Source: Alkalihalobacillus alcalophilus ATCC 27647 = CGMCC 1.3604 (GTDB lineage Bacteria; Bacillota; Bacilli; Bacillales; Bacillaceae_D). From it: 54,627 nucleotides of DNA. A model generated the notes under the pieces. That model worked only from the letters and a program-made list of their open reading frames with translations, was not told where the DNA came from and made no database searches. This document shows, piece after piece, positions 35,127-44,397 of the stretch (position 1 is the first letter of the stretch; the number at the start of each line of letters is the position of its first letter). The stretch is taken from NCBI RefSeq assembly GCF_000292245.2, contig NZ_ALPT02000026.1, positions 1-54,627 on the forward strand, in the 5' to 3' direction. The position numbers and the translations under genes were made by a program.

Positions 35127-35921
35127 ATGAAAACAGCAGAAGTGATCCGACCAGAAACAGTTAATGAAAGAAAAACGCTTTTAAAGATTTCCAATGTTAG
35201 CAAAGTTTATAATGGAGAAATTGTCGCTTTGACCGATATGAATTTAGATGTAAAAGAAGGGGAATTTATTTCCTTTGTTGGTCCATCTGGCTGTGGAAAA
35301 TCAACTATTTTTAAAATAATTGCTGGTTTAAGTGAACCAACAACAGGAACCGTTGAGTTGACGACACAAACGTCTAAAAAAGAAAGTTTAGACAGAACGG
35401 AAATTGGTTTTGTTTTTCAGCATGCTACTCTATTACCTTGGAAATCTGTTTTAGATAATGTCACATTACCATTAGAGTTAAAAGGAGTCTCAAAAAAGGA
35501 AAGACAAAAGCAAGGTTTAGACGTCCTAGAATTGGTCGGTTTAAAGGGGTATGAAAAATCATTGCCACGTCAATTGTCTGGTGGGATGCAAATGCGGGTC
35601 TCGATTGCGAGAGCGTTAGTGGCAAAACCAAAGCTTTTATTAATGGATGAGCCGTTTGGAGCACTTGATGAAATCACGAGGCAAAACTTGCATTATGAAT
35701 TATTAAAGATTTGGAAAAAGACCAATATGACGGTGTTATTTATTACGCACAATGTATTTGAATCTGTGTTTCTTTCGACTAAAATTGCGGTTATGTCTGC
35801 ACGACCTGGAAGAATTAGTCATGAGTTTGAGGTGCCTGAATATGAACGAAATGAGGATTTCCGTAGTACGGCAGAATTTAGTCAGTTAGTGGGCCAAGTC
35901 TCAAAGAACTTAGGACATTAA
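35127..35921 (+). CDS. ABC transporter ATP-binding protein, SsuB/ThiZ-like
   Basis: ATPase with Walker A GPSGCGKST, the Q-loop FVFQHATLLPW, signature LSGGMQMR, Walker B LLLMDEPFGALDE and the switch His in ITHNV. Residues about 20-245 are the ABC domain. ATG 35127 sits 8 bp after AAGGAG. It energises the SsuC-like permease at 32339. Confidence 0.93.
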   Translation: MKTAEVIRPETVNERKTLLKISNVSKVYNGEIVALTDMNLDVKEGEFISFVGPSGCGKSTIFKIIAGLSEPTTGTVELTTQTSKKESLDRTEIGFVFQHATLLPWKSVLDNVTLPLELKGVSKKERQKQGLDVLELVGLKGYEKSLPRQLSGGMQMRVSIARALVAKPKLLLMDEPFGALDEITRQNLHYELLKIWKKTNMTVLFITHNVFESVFLSTKIAVMSARPGRISHEFEVPEYERNEDFRSTAEFSQLVGQVSKNLGH

Positions 35922-36201
35922 CCGAGACGAAAGGGGATGGGGAATATGGAGCAGGTTTCAAAAGCTTGGATAAAAGCACTTGAAGAATGTGTTGGTTATG
36001 AACGGGTCAAAACGAATCCTAAATTTGTGGAGAGAATGTCTCAAGATTTTTACCGTTTTCCGACAGAAGACTCCTTCCTCCATCTTGAGAAGGGCAAAGC
36101 CCAATGATAGGTGGGAGATGAATGGCGGTTGGTGGTAGCCAAAACGCTCTTTTTCACGATTTAATAAGAACAAATGTTCGTTTCGTGAAGGAGGGAGAGC
36201 C

Positions 36202-37334
36202 GTGCTTGTCAAGAAGCCTATAAGTTCCGTATCTATCCAAGCAAAGAACAAGAAACCCTGATTGCCAAAACCATTGGCTGTTCTCGTTTTGTATTCAATC
36301 ATTTTCTAGTAGAGTGGAACCATACGTACAAAGAAACTTGGAAAGGGTTAACCTATCAGGCCTGTTCTTCTCAATTACCACAGCTAAAGATAAAGTGGAC
36401 GTGGTTAAAAGAAGTGGATAGCACAGCGATTCAGTCCTCCCTTAAGAACCTTGCGGATGCCTACTCTCGATTTTTCCAAAAGCAAAATTAAGCGCCACGT
36501 TTTAAATCAAAGGAGAATCCCGTGCAGTCTTATACCACGAAACACACGAATGGGAATATAGCTATCGTTGATCGCAAAGTGAAGTTGCCTAAACTTGGAC
36601 TAGTGAAGTTGGCTAAAAGTCGTGAGGTAGAAGGTCGTATTCTGAACGCGACCATTAGACGAAATCCTAGTGGGAAATACTTTGTATCCATTCTTGCCGA
36701 AACAGACGTTCAACCATTGAAGAAAGCTGAATCATCTATCGGTATAGATTTAGGCATCACGGACTTTGCGGTTCTTTCTGATGGTCGTAAGATGGATAAT
36801 CATACATTCACAGACAAAATGGAAAAGAGATTAAAACGGGAACAGCGAAAACTTTCAAGACGTGCCTTACAGGCTAAAAACAAGGGGATGAATCTTCTTG
36901 ATGCCAAAAACTATCAAAAACAAAAGCGTAAAGTGGCTCAATTGCACGAAAGAGTTAGGAACCAACGAGACGATTTCCTTCACAAGTTGATTACAGACAT
37001 CATCAAAAACCACGATCTGATCTGTATAGAGGACTTGAACACCAAAGGAATGTTACGCAATCATAAGTTAGCAAAATCCATCTCGGATGTATCCTAGTCT
37101 GCCTTTGTATCGAAATTAGAATACAAAGCGAAATGGTACGGGAAAACCAACGTGAAAATAAGCAGGTGGTTTCCATCTAGTCAAATATGTTCCGATTGTG
37201 GACATCAAGATGGCAAAAAATCTCTTGAAATAAGGGATTGGACTTGTCCTGTTTGCCATAAACATCACGATCGAGATATAAATGCCAGCAAAAACATTCT
37301 AGCCGAAGGGGTAAGAACCTTCAACTTGGCTTAA
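36202..37334 (+). pseudogene. Decayed TnpB (RNA-guided endonuclease family)
   Basis: GTG 36202 follows GAAGGAGGGA. The expected start (LVKKAYKFRIYP) is one base short after four codons. An in-frame TAA lies after QKQN at about 36489, and a TAG replaces the Trp codon after SDVS at about 37096. Between the lesions the protein is well preserved. It has the RuvC Asp segment GIDLGITDFAVLSDG, the Glu segment CIEDLN, the zinc finger CSDCG and CPVCH, and the last Asp in HDRDINASKNI. At least three independent changes make it a pseudogene unless they are sequencing errors. Confidence 0.9.
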
Positions 37335-37484
37335 ACAAAATACAGAACCGTAGGAATCGACGGGGATAGCTTGGTCCATAAGAGAAACCTCTGTTGGCAA
37401 AGAAAACCGCTGGCAAGTACGCTCTGTTCCCAAGAATCTCCCACTTCAATCAGACCGTAAGGTCGATAAGTGGGAGTAGTTCAA
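37335..37484 (+). ncRNA. Possible omega (re) RNA scaffold at the IS right end
   Basis: In IS605-family elements the TnpB guide RNA is transcribed from the 3' end of tnpB to the right end and takes its guide from the flanking DNA. Here the 150 bp after the tnpB stop are non-coding, contain several short complementary stretches and end in the CCCACTT/AAGTGGG hairpin. The guide would begin with TGGTATTCGCC of the oxidase gene. This is inference from family behaviour. Confidence 0.45.
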
Positions 37485-38732
37485 TGGTATTCGCCTGTAT
37501 TAAAAAGGAAATTAGCTGGTCATGTCGCCGATTGTGTCGTTACACCGAAAACAGAAGAGGAATTAGCAAAAGTCTTATCATTTGCCGCAATAAATAAAAT
37601 TGCGGTTATTCCTAGTGGCGGAGGGACAGGGAATTATGGGCAAATTATTCCTTTAGAAAAAGGGATTTTAATCGATACAAGTGAATTAAATGAAAGGAAA
37701 TCAACAATGGAATCGGACGTTTCGGGGTGGGAATTAAATTAGGGAATTTAGAAAACGAACTTGCTTCTTATGGTTATTCCTTACGCTTTTTTCCGAGTAC
37801 GTATATAAAGTCTACTCGCGGTGGTTTTATTGCGGGAGGGACGGGAGGCATTGGGTCAATCGAATATGGAACACTGTGGGATGAGGGCAATGTCATTGAG
37901 TTATCAATATTAACGATGGAAGAAAAGCCGCACCGATTAACAGTTAAAGGAGAAGAACTAAAAAAATATATTCATAACTATGGGGTATCTGGCATCATTG
38001 TAGAAGCCGTAATAGCCTTAGCCCCACTCAGAAAATGGTCCAATCAACTGATTTGTTTTGAAAAATTAGAGGACGCTTTAACGTTTTCAGAAGAGATTGC
38101 GACTAATGCAGCTCTTACTAAAAGACTTGTCTCGGTTTCCGAGGCACCATTAGCTACTTCGTTTAAAGCATTTTCTTCATATATATCAGAATCAACGACA
38201 ACTGTTCTTCTCTTAATTCAAGAAGGAAATGAAGCCGAAATTGCCGATATCGCTCACGGTTATAATGGAACTTATATAAAGAAATTCGATGCCGAGATGC
38301 TGGAAAAAAAGGCGAGAATTACTGATTTTAGCTGGAATCATGTGACCTTATGGTGGATGAAAAAAGATCCGTCCGCTACCTATTTACAGGGAAGATTTAA
38401 CCGAGAAAGCTATTTGGAACAGGTAAAAGTTTTAAAAGAAAAATACCCTTCTGAGATATGGATTCATTTTGAGTGGATAAAGGTCCAAGGTCAAGTGGTT
38501 CCAAGCTCTCAACCTATCATACAATTCAGATCAGAAGATAGATTAAATGAAATCATCACAGAATTCCGTGAAGTCGGTATTAAGGTTAGCAATCCTCATA
38601 CCTATTTATTGGAAGAAGGAGGGAAAGATGATTGGATTCAGGACATTTGTTTAGCCAAAAAAGAAAATGATCCGTATCATCTATTAAATCCAGGGAAACT
38701 AAAGGCTGGTCTAAAACAAGAGGTGTAGAGAT

Positions 38733-39980
38733 ATGTATGATTTAATCGTAAAAAATGCATGCACGTTGCAAGGTGATAAAGGAATCAATCTATTTGTGCA
38801 AAATGGGAAAATCGAACAGATGGATTCAAAAAAATCGGTCGAAGAAGAATCTAAGAGAGTCATTGATGCAAAAGGAAGGCTTGTTTTGCCACCCTTTATT
38901 GAATCTCATATTCATTTGGATACAGCTTTAACTTATGGCAAGCCAGCTGTAAATCCAACTGGTGAATTAATCGATGGCATCAAACTATGGGGACAGTATC
39001 AGGAACAGTATTTAACAACAAATGACGTCTATGAACGAGCGAAACAGGTGATTAACCTCATGATTAGTCATGGGGTTTTATATATGAGAAGTATGGTCGA
39101 TGTGACAGCTAAAAGTTTAACAGCTTTAGAGACTCTTAAACAACTACAAGAAGAAGTGGCTCCTTATTTTCATTTACAAATAATCGCTTTTCCGCAATTG
39201 GGTTTAACATCAGGTTCGTTAGGATATAAGCGTATGAAGGAAGCAATGCTATTAGGAGTAGATGGGGTAAGTGCTGTACCACATTTGGAAGCGACACGAG
39301 AAAAAGGAATAGAATCTTTACACCATTGTTTTCAAATGGCTAAAGAAATAGATGGATTTGTACACATCTTCTGCGATGAAACCGATGATTCTGAATCCCG
39401 TTATTTGGAAGTAGTAGCGGATTTGGCGATCGAATATGAATGGTATGAGAAGGTCACAGTTAGTCATATTAATGCAATGGCTTATTATAATGAACCATAT
39501 GTGCAAAAATTGTTAAATCTTATTGCTCAATCAAAGATAAACGTGGTTACTTGTCCACTCATAAACAGTGTGATGATGGCGAGAAATACTGGCTGGCCAA
39601 AGGGGAGGGGCATCACAAGAGTAAAAGATTTACTTGGAGCTAGTGTGAATGTAGCCGTAGCTCACGATGATTTAATGAGTCCCTTTTACCCGTTAGGTAC
39701 TGGTTCGCCGTTACTGGCAGGACATATGCTCTTACATTTAGCTCAAATGACTGGGAGTGATGATTTTAATCAGGTCATTGACATGATGACAATGAATGCT
39801 GCTCATGTATTAGGTTTGAATAATTACGGATTAAAAATAGGGGATGAGGCAAGCTTTTTAATTTGTCCAGCAGAAAGTGCTCATGAATTACTAAGAAACC
39901 ATCCTAAACCGAGTTATGTGATACTAAAAGGTCAGGTCATAGCACAAACAGAACCAGAACAGACGACGTGGTTTTTATAA
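38733..39980 (+). CDS. Cytosine-deaminase-like amidohydrolase (first)
   Basis: Metal-dependent amidohydrolase of 415 residues. The metal ligands are His59 and His61 in ESHIHLDT. Further metal/active-site segments are HIFCDETDD, VSHINAM and AHDDLMSPFYPLGTG. This arrangement is that of CodA-like deaminases acting on pyrimidine or related rings. It starts 4 bp after the broken oxidase gene, so it is co-transcribed. The exact substrate cannot be named. Confidence 0.85.
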   Translation: MYDLIVKNACTLQGDKGINLFVQNGKIEQMDSKKSVEEESKRVIDAKGRLVLPPFIESHIHLDTALTYGKPAVNPTGELIDGIKLWGQYQEQYLTTNDVYERAKQVINLMISHGVLYMRSMVDVTAKSLTALETLKQLQEEVAPYFHLQIIAFPQLGLTSGSLGYKRMKEAMLLGVDGVSAVPHLEATREKGIESLHHCFQMAKEIDGFVHIFCDETDDSESRYLEVVADLAIEYEWYEKVTVSHINAMAYYNEPYVQKLLNLIAQSKINVVTCPLINSVMMARNTGWPKGRGITRVKDLLGASVNVAVAHDDLMSPFYPLGTGSPLLAGHMLLHLAQMTGSDDFNQVIDMMTMNAAHVLGLNNYGLKIGDEASFLICPAESAHELLRNHPKPSYVILKGQVIAQTEPEQTTWFL

Positions 39981-40020
39981 GATGATTCAATCATGAGTAA
40001 AGAAAGGAAGGTGTATCTCC

Positions 40021-41331
40021 ATGAATGTCCATTTAAAAAATGCTTTGATTCCTATCCTTAATCCAAATGCTTTTTATGAGCTCTTCGTGGAAAACGGTCG
40101 TATTAAGCAACTTGTACAATATGAGGACAAAATAGAAGGAGGCAAGCAGTTCGATTTCAAAGGTTTAATGCAAGCTGAGCAAACAAATGCTAGTTACGAT
40201 CTGAATGGAAGAGTCGTCTTGCCAACATTTGCTGATATTCATATGCACTTAGATAAATCCCATTCACTTCCTTATGTCGGAAATCAAAGTGGTACATTGC
40301 TTGAAGCCGTGCAAAATTATAAGCAGGCCGCTCCAACATTTAGTGATGCACAAATAAAGGCACGTATTCGAAAGACGGCTTTATCAGCCTTAAAATATGG
40401 AACGACAACGATTCGCACACATATTGATTTTCATACAAGGAGTGATCAAGCAACGACTTTTCGTGGGGTAAAGATGGCACTAGAGGTTAAGGAAGAATTA
40501 AAAGATTGGATTCATATTCAAGTTTTTCCGATGCTCCCTTATCATCCTTATAATGATCGTGATCGTCAGTGTATTAAAAAAGTGTTGACGATGGGTATTG
40601 ATGGCATTGGTGGGGCGCCGCATCTTAGTGAAAAACCGCTTGAATGCGTGGAAGAGCTATTTCAGTTTGCGTTAGAAAGTGACCTGCCACTTGATTTGCA
40701 TACGGATGAGAGCGACTCTCCAGATGTGGATACGATTTTAAAAATCGCTGAATTGACAATCAAACATCAGTTACAAGGAAAAGTAGTGGTTGATCATTTA
40801 TGCTCTTTAGCCGCTATGGACGAAGAAAAAGCGAACCATGTGTTGGAACGAATGAAAGCCGCTCGTTTAATGGCTGTCACGTTACCGGCCGCTAATATGT
40901 ACTTACAAGGGCGAGAGGATCAGGGTCTTATTAGACGGGGAATCACAAGAATCAATGAAATAAGAGCAGCCGGTATTCCATTGGCAACCGCTTCGGATAA
41001 TGTATGTGATCCTTTTCATCCTTTTGGAAGGGCCGACTTGCTACAGATTGCTCAGTTAACCGGATATGCGGCTCATATGGGAGGAAGAAGTGATTTAATT
41101 GAACTATTAAAAATGGTCACACTCACTCCTAAAAAGATAATCGGTGAAAAAGAGAGCGGCATTAATAGCGGGGATAGGGCAAGTTTTGTTCTTTTTGATA
41201 GTTTCTCTGTGGAACAGCTCTTTGCTGAATTAACCGAAACAAGAGCGGTTTATCATAATGGAAGATGGGTCTCCGTTCAATATAGTCAATTAGAACAGAT
41301 GCTAATGGCTAAAAATTATCAATCTAGCTGA
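40021..41331 (+). CDS. Cytosine-deaminase-like amidohydrolase (second)
   Basis: 436 residues and a paralogue of the gene just upstream, with the closer match to CodA. The metal motif is IHMHLDKSH (His74, His76), then HTDESDSPD, VVDHLCSLAAM and the Asp in ASDNVCDPFHPFG. Divergence between the two copies suggests successive steps or different intermediates rather than recent duplication. Ribosome binding site GAAAGGAAGG precedes the start. Confidence 0.87.
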   Translation: MNVHLKNALIPILNPNAFYELFVENGRIKQLVQYEDKIEGGKQFDFKGLMQAEQTNASYDLNGRVVLPTFADIHMHLDKSHSLPYVGNQSGTLLEAVQNYKQAAPTFSDAQIKARIRKTALSALKYGTTTIRTHIDFHTRSDQATTFRGVKMALEVKEELKDWIHIQVFPMLPYHPYNDRDRQCIKKVLTMGIDGIGGAPHLSEKPLECVEELFQFALESDLPLDLHTDESDSPDVDTILKIAELTIKHQLQGKVVVDHLCSLAAMDEEKANHVLERMKAARLMAVTLPAANMYLQGREDQGLIRRGITRINEIRAAGIPLATASDNVCDPFHPFGRADLLQIAQLTGYAAHMGGRSDLIELLKMVTLTPKKIIGEKESGINSGDRASFVLFDSFSVEQLFAELTETRAVYHNGRWVSVQYSQLEQMLMAKNYQSS

Positions 41332-41386
41332 TGTTGGAAGTATAACAAGACGAGGTTGGAGAAAAAATGAGAAAAGAGAGGGTTAT

Positions 41387-42076
41387 ATGGCTGAAATTGT
41401 GGTTGTTTATTATAGTGCTTTTGGACATATTGCCAAAATGAGCGAAGCGGTAGTGATAGGGGCGAATCGTATACCAGGGGTGCAAGCTCGAGCATTACGT
41501 ATTCCTGATTTTGATGATGAATCGCTTCGACCTGTTAAGAAAGAAAATCAAATCATTGATGAAAAGGTCTCCCATTTTAAATTAGGTAAACGCATCGAGG
41601 ACTATAAAGAAAATGAACAACAGCAAAGTCATATCCCACTTGTGACAATGGAAGACCTAAAAAATGCGGATGGAATCATCTGGGGATTTCCTACATATTT
41701 AGGCTCGATGCCTGGCCGAGTCAAAACCTTTTTTGATGAAGCAGGGCAATTTTGTACAACAGGTGAGTTAGAAGGGAAACCGACGGCTTTATTTACAAGT
41801 GCAGGTTCCATTCATGGTGGCCATGAAGCGACATTATTAAGCTCTATTGTCCCACTATTGCATCTGGGAATGATTTTTATGGGTTTACCTTATACGGAAA
41901 ATCCAGAGTATTTAACAGATGAGCCGATCGGTGGTTCTTCCTATGGGGCTTCGACATTGGCAGGTCCTGATGGAGAAAGAGAGCCAGTACAAAAGGAATT
42001 AACGATGGCGGCACGTTTAGGAGAGCGAGTAGCAAGAGTGGCAAAGGCGTTTGAAGACTCGAAACCATTTGAGTGA
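41387..42076 (+). CDS. Flavodoxin-fold NAD(P)H:quinone oxidoreductase, WrbA-like
   Basis: 229 residues. The FMN-binding start is VVYYSAFGHIAKMSEAV (Ser-x-Phe-Gly-x-Ile pattern), followed by GFPTYLGSMPGRVKTFFDE and the FTSAGSIHGGHEATLLS loop typical of WrbA. In a catabolic operon with FAD oxidases it may recycle a quinone product or electron acceptor. It is the last gene of the accessory block, followed by about 57 bp before the secG promoter. No clear terminator was seen. Confidence 0.85.
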   Translation: MAEIVVVYYSAFGHIAKMSEAVVIGANRIPGVQARALRIPDFDDESLRPVKKENQIIDEKVSHFKLGKRIEDYKENEQQQSHIPLVTMEDLKNADGIIWGFPTYLGSMPGRVKTFFDEAGQFCTTGELEGKPTALFTSAGSIHGGHEATLLSSIVPLLHLGMIFMGLPYTENPEYLTDEPIGGSSYGASTLAGPDGEREPVQKELTMAARLGERVARVAKAFEDSKPFE

Positions 42077-42133
42077 AATATCAAATGATGATGGAAGTAT
42101 TCTTGAATAGTAAGTTATTTTGTTAAGAACTCG

Positions 42134-42162
42134 TTGCTTATCGTGTTCGCCTATGGTACATT
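42134..42162 (+). promoter_or_regulatory. secG promoter
   Basis: TTGCTT (42134-42139), 17 bp and TACATT (42157-42162) lie 33 bp before the secG start. Confidence 0.55.
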
Positions 42163-42195
42163 AAAAGCAGTGTATACAGTGCTGGAGGTGTAGAA

Positions 42196-42426
42196 ATGGA
42201 ATCAATCGCATTTGTTTTATTAATTATTGTTTCAATCGCTTTAATTGCTGTTGTCTTATTACAATCAGGTCGTAGTGCAGGATTGTCAGGTTCGATTTCT
42301 GGTGGGGCCGAGCAACTATTAGGTAAACAAAAAGCACGTGGAATTGACGCAGTGCTAATGAAAGCCACAATAGTACTTGCCGTTCTATTTTTCGCCCTAA
42401 CAATTACCGTTGCATATTTCTTATAA
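42196..42426 (+). CDS. secG: Preprotein translocase subunit SecG
   Basis: 76-residue membrane protein with two TM helices (about 4-24 and 52-73) separated by the conserved loop LLQSGRSAGLSGSISGGAEQLLG. It supports the SecYEG channel during protein export. Ribosome binding site GGAGGTG precedes the ATG. It is followed directly by a terminator. Confidence 0.95.
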   Translation: MESIAFVLLIIVSIALIAVVLLQSGRSAGLSGSISGGAEQLLGKQKARGIDAVLMKATIVLAVLFFALTITVAYFL

Positions 42427-42440
42427 AATGGACGTATGAA

Positions 42441-42469
42441 AACAGTAGGTATACACCTGCTGTTTTTTT
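42441..42469 (+). terminator. Terminator after secG
   Basis: AACAGTAGG pairs with CCTGCTGTT over TATACA and runs into TTTTTC. Confidence 0.9.
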
Positions 42470-42516
42470 CTTTTGATTTGCAAGACGTTGAGGGACGGGA
42501 GTGGGAAGTGCGGATC

Positions 42517-42665
42517 ATAGGTAATGAAAAGCCGAGCTGGTTCGAATTAAGGTGCGAATAGTGCGGGATAAGTAATGAAAAGCCGAGCTGTGGTAAATTA
42601 GGGTGAGAAAAACCCAGGATAAGTAATGAAAATCCTTACTACGGCAAATTAGGGTGCGAATAAAA
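42517..42665. repeat. Second family A array, three 51-bp copies
   Basis: ATAGGTAATGAAAAGCC at 42517 and ATAAGTAATGAAAA at 42568 and 42619 are exactly 51 bp apart and match the 1-617 array. Unlike that array, the minus strand frame is interrupted by a stop (TAG) here. It lies between the secG terminator and the first esterase gene. The next 130 bp to 42794 show no other feature. Confidence 0.93.
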
Positions 42666-42794
42666 ATGACTAGGTTATAAAAGTTTTCCCTTAGTTGATT
42701 TTAATCGCCTAAATAAGGGTATAAGCAAATAAAGAGTGAAACGATGATTTTTAAAGTAAAATAACTCCATAAGGTATGCAAATGAGGTGAGCAT

Positions 42795-43517
42795 ATGATT
42801 GGGTGTCTATGTTTACATGGTTTTACGGGAGAGCCGTGGGAGGTTGAGCCGGTAGCGAAATATCTTTTTGAAAAGAAAAGGTGGCTTGTGTATACTCCAA
42901 CCTTACCTGGGCACGGACCAAATGGACGGTTAGGGGATGTGACGTATACTCATTGGATTTTAGCAGCTGAAATTGCGGTTAAGGAGCTCCTCGACCGTTG
43001 TGAAAAGGTATATATGATTGGTTTTTCAATGGGGGGAATGCTTGCTTGTCATATTGCAGCCAAGTATCCTATAGAAAAAATTGTGTTGTTAAGTGCGGCC
43101 GCTTATTATTGGAATCCGAGTCAATTATTACTTGAATTAAAGGATGTCATTCGACTGCAATTACGCGGGGAGTTGCAAAAGGATGAGCATTATCAACTGT
43201 ATCGAGCCAAGATTGTCGAAACTCCAATGGCCGCGGTGATGCAATTTATGAATGCAGTCAAGGCGATCAAACCTCAATTAAAAAAAGTGAAAGTGCCAAC
43301 CTTAATTGTTCAAGGTGAAATAGATGGAATCGTTCCAAAGAAAAGTGCTGCTTATTTGTTTGAAACTATAGCTTCAGAAAATAAATCGCTTGTATTTTTA
43401 AAGCATTCGAAGCATATGATTTGCCATGATTTTGATCAAGTTGAGTTGATTCAAACGGTTGAGCATTTTTTAGACAAGGAATTTCCAGACCGACCAAAGT
43501 CACCTTTTCCGAAGTGA
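42795..43517 (+). CDS. Alpha/beta hydrolase, Est30-like (first)
   Basis: Serine hydrolase of 240 residues with the oxyanion segment LHGFTGEPWEV, nucleophile elbow GFSMGGM, an Asp in VQGEIDGIVP and a His in SKHMICHD. It is a diverged paralogue of the next gene. Bacillus normally has one carboxylesterase between secG and rnr, so this extra copy is a local addition. The substrate is unknown. Confidence 0.85.
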   Translation: MIGCLCLHGFTGEPWEVEPVAKYLFEKKRWLVYTPTLPGHGPNGRLGDVTYTHWILAAEIAVKELLDRCEKVYMIGFSMGGMLACHIAAKYPIEKIVLLSAAAYYWNPSQLLLELKDVIRLQLRGELQKDEHYQLYRAKIVETPMAAVMQFMNAVKAIKPQLKKVKVPTLIVQGEIDGIVPKKSAAYLFETIASENKSLVFLKHSKHMICHDFDQVELIQTVEHFLDKEFPDRPKSPFPK

Positions 43518-43590
43518 GCATACCCTAACTAATCAAGTCAATGATAAGATAGAAACAGAAAATAGACTAGAAATGAAAGGAAGATTGAGA

Positions 43591-44337
43591 ATGAGATTAG
43601 TGAAACCGAAGCCGTTTACATTTGAAGCAGGTGATAGAGCTGTTTTATTATTACATGGTTTCACCGGAACAACGGCTGATGTCCGGATGCTCGGACGTTA
43701 TTTACATAGTCAAGGCTACACATGTCATGCTCCACTTTATGAAGGACATGGAGTACCACCTGAAGAGTTAATGAAATCAGGACCTGAGGATTGGTGGAAA
43801 TCGGTAAAAGAAGGTTATGATTTTCTGAAAAATGAAGGCTATGAAGAAATTGCGGTTTGTGGCTTGTCATTAGGAGGGGTATTCTCTTTAAAAATAGGTT
43901 ACACTTTACCTGTAAAGGGAATAATTCCAATGTGTGCACCCGTCAAACCGAGAACAGAGGAATCTATTTATAAAGGACTTCTTTCTTACGCTACAGAATA
44001 TAAGAAGCGAGAAAAGAAGACGAATGAAGAAATTGAAGAGGAAATGACTCAATTCAAAAAACTTCCAACTGATACACTAAAGGAATTAAGAAAGTTAATG
44101 ACGGATGTATCGGAGCATCTTGATCATATTTATACACCAACATTTGTTGTGCAAGCACGAAAAGATGACATGATTGATCCAAAGAGTGCGGATGTTATTC
44201 ATGATCAAATTGAGTCAGATGAAAAAAAATTAAAATGGTATGAGAAATCTGGACACTCGATTACAATTGGTCCAGAAAAAGAGCAGCTTCATGAGGATGT
44301 TTTTCAATTTTTAGAACAACTAGATTGGACGGTTTAA
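43591..44337 (+). CDS. est: Carboxylesterase, Est30/YvaK-type
   Basis: 248 residues and close in wording to the thermostable Est30 enzyme: FEAGDRAVLLLHGFTG, GHGVPPEELMKSGPEDWW, the nucleophile in GLSLGGVFSLK, Asp in ARKDDMIDP and His in SGHSITIG. It cleaves short-chain carboxyl esters. ATG 43591 is used, since 43573 contains the ribosome binding site. It is in the conserved place before rnr. Confidence 0.9.
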   Translation: MRLVKPKPFTFEAGDRAVLLLHGFTGTTADVRMLGRYLHSQGYTCHAPLYEGHGVPPEELMKSGPEDWWKSVKEGYDFLKNEGYEEIAVCGLSLGGVFSLKIGYTLPVKGIIPMCAPVKPRTEESIYKGLLSYATEYKKREKKTNEEIEEEMTQFKKLPTDTLKELRKLMTDVSEHLDHIYTPTFVVQARKDDMIDPKSADVIHDQIESDEKKLKWYEKSGHSITIGPEKEQLHEDVFQFLEQLDWTV

Positions 44338-44397
44338 TCGATTCCGAGAACTGAATGAGACTTAGAAGCTGCATGATACGAAAGGAGAAGATTAATA

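Larger units (their letters stand above)
36054..37484 (+). mobile_element. IS200/IS605-type element, IS1341-like (tnpB only)
   Basis: The element can be bounded exactly because removing 36054-37484 restores the interrupted reading frame with no duplication. The base before it ends a TTTTAC sequence and its last bases are TTCAA, which agrees with IS608-type cleavage after TTAC on the left and TCAA on the right. There are no terminal inverted repeats. The right end forms a hairpin of CCCACTT (37440 region) with AAGTGGG before the terminal TTCAA. A subterminal GGGCAAAGCCC palindrome lies near 36093-36104. It has no tnpA. Confidence 0.9.
35946..38728 (+). pseudogene. FAD-linked oxidase, second copy, broken by an IS element and a frameshift
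   Basis: The first 36 codons (35946-36053, MEQVSKAWIKALEE to QDFY) stop at the IS left end. The frame resumes exactly at 37485 with WYSPVLKRKLAG, the expected continuation by comparison with YYWYSPVL in the copy at 30959. A second lesion lies at about 37695-37727, where the frame shifts from the one ending at 37742 to the one running 37727-38728 (GIKLGNLENE to the end), as if one base were lost. PCMH motifs survive on both sides (SGGGTGNYGQ, FIAGGTGGIGSIEYG). It follows the ATPase within the same operon and is clearly inactive as it stands. Confidence 0.9.
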
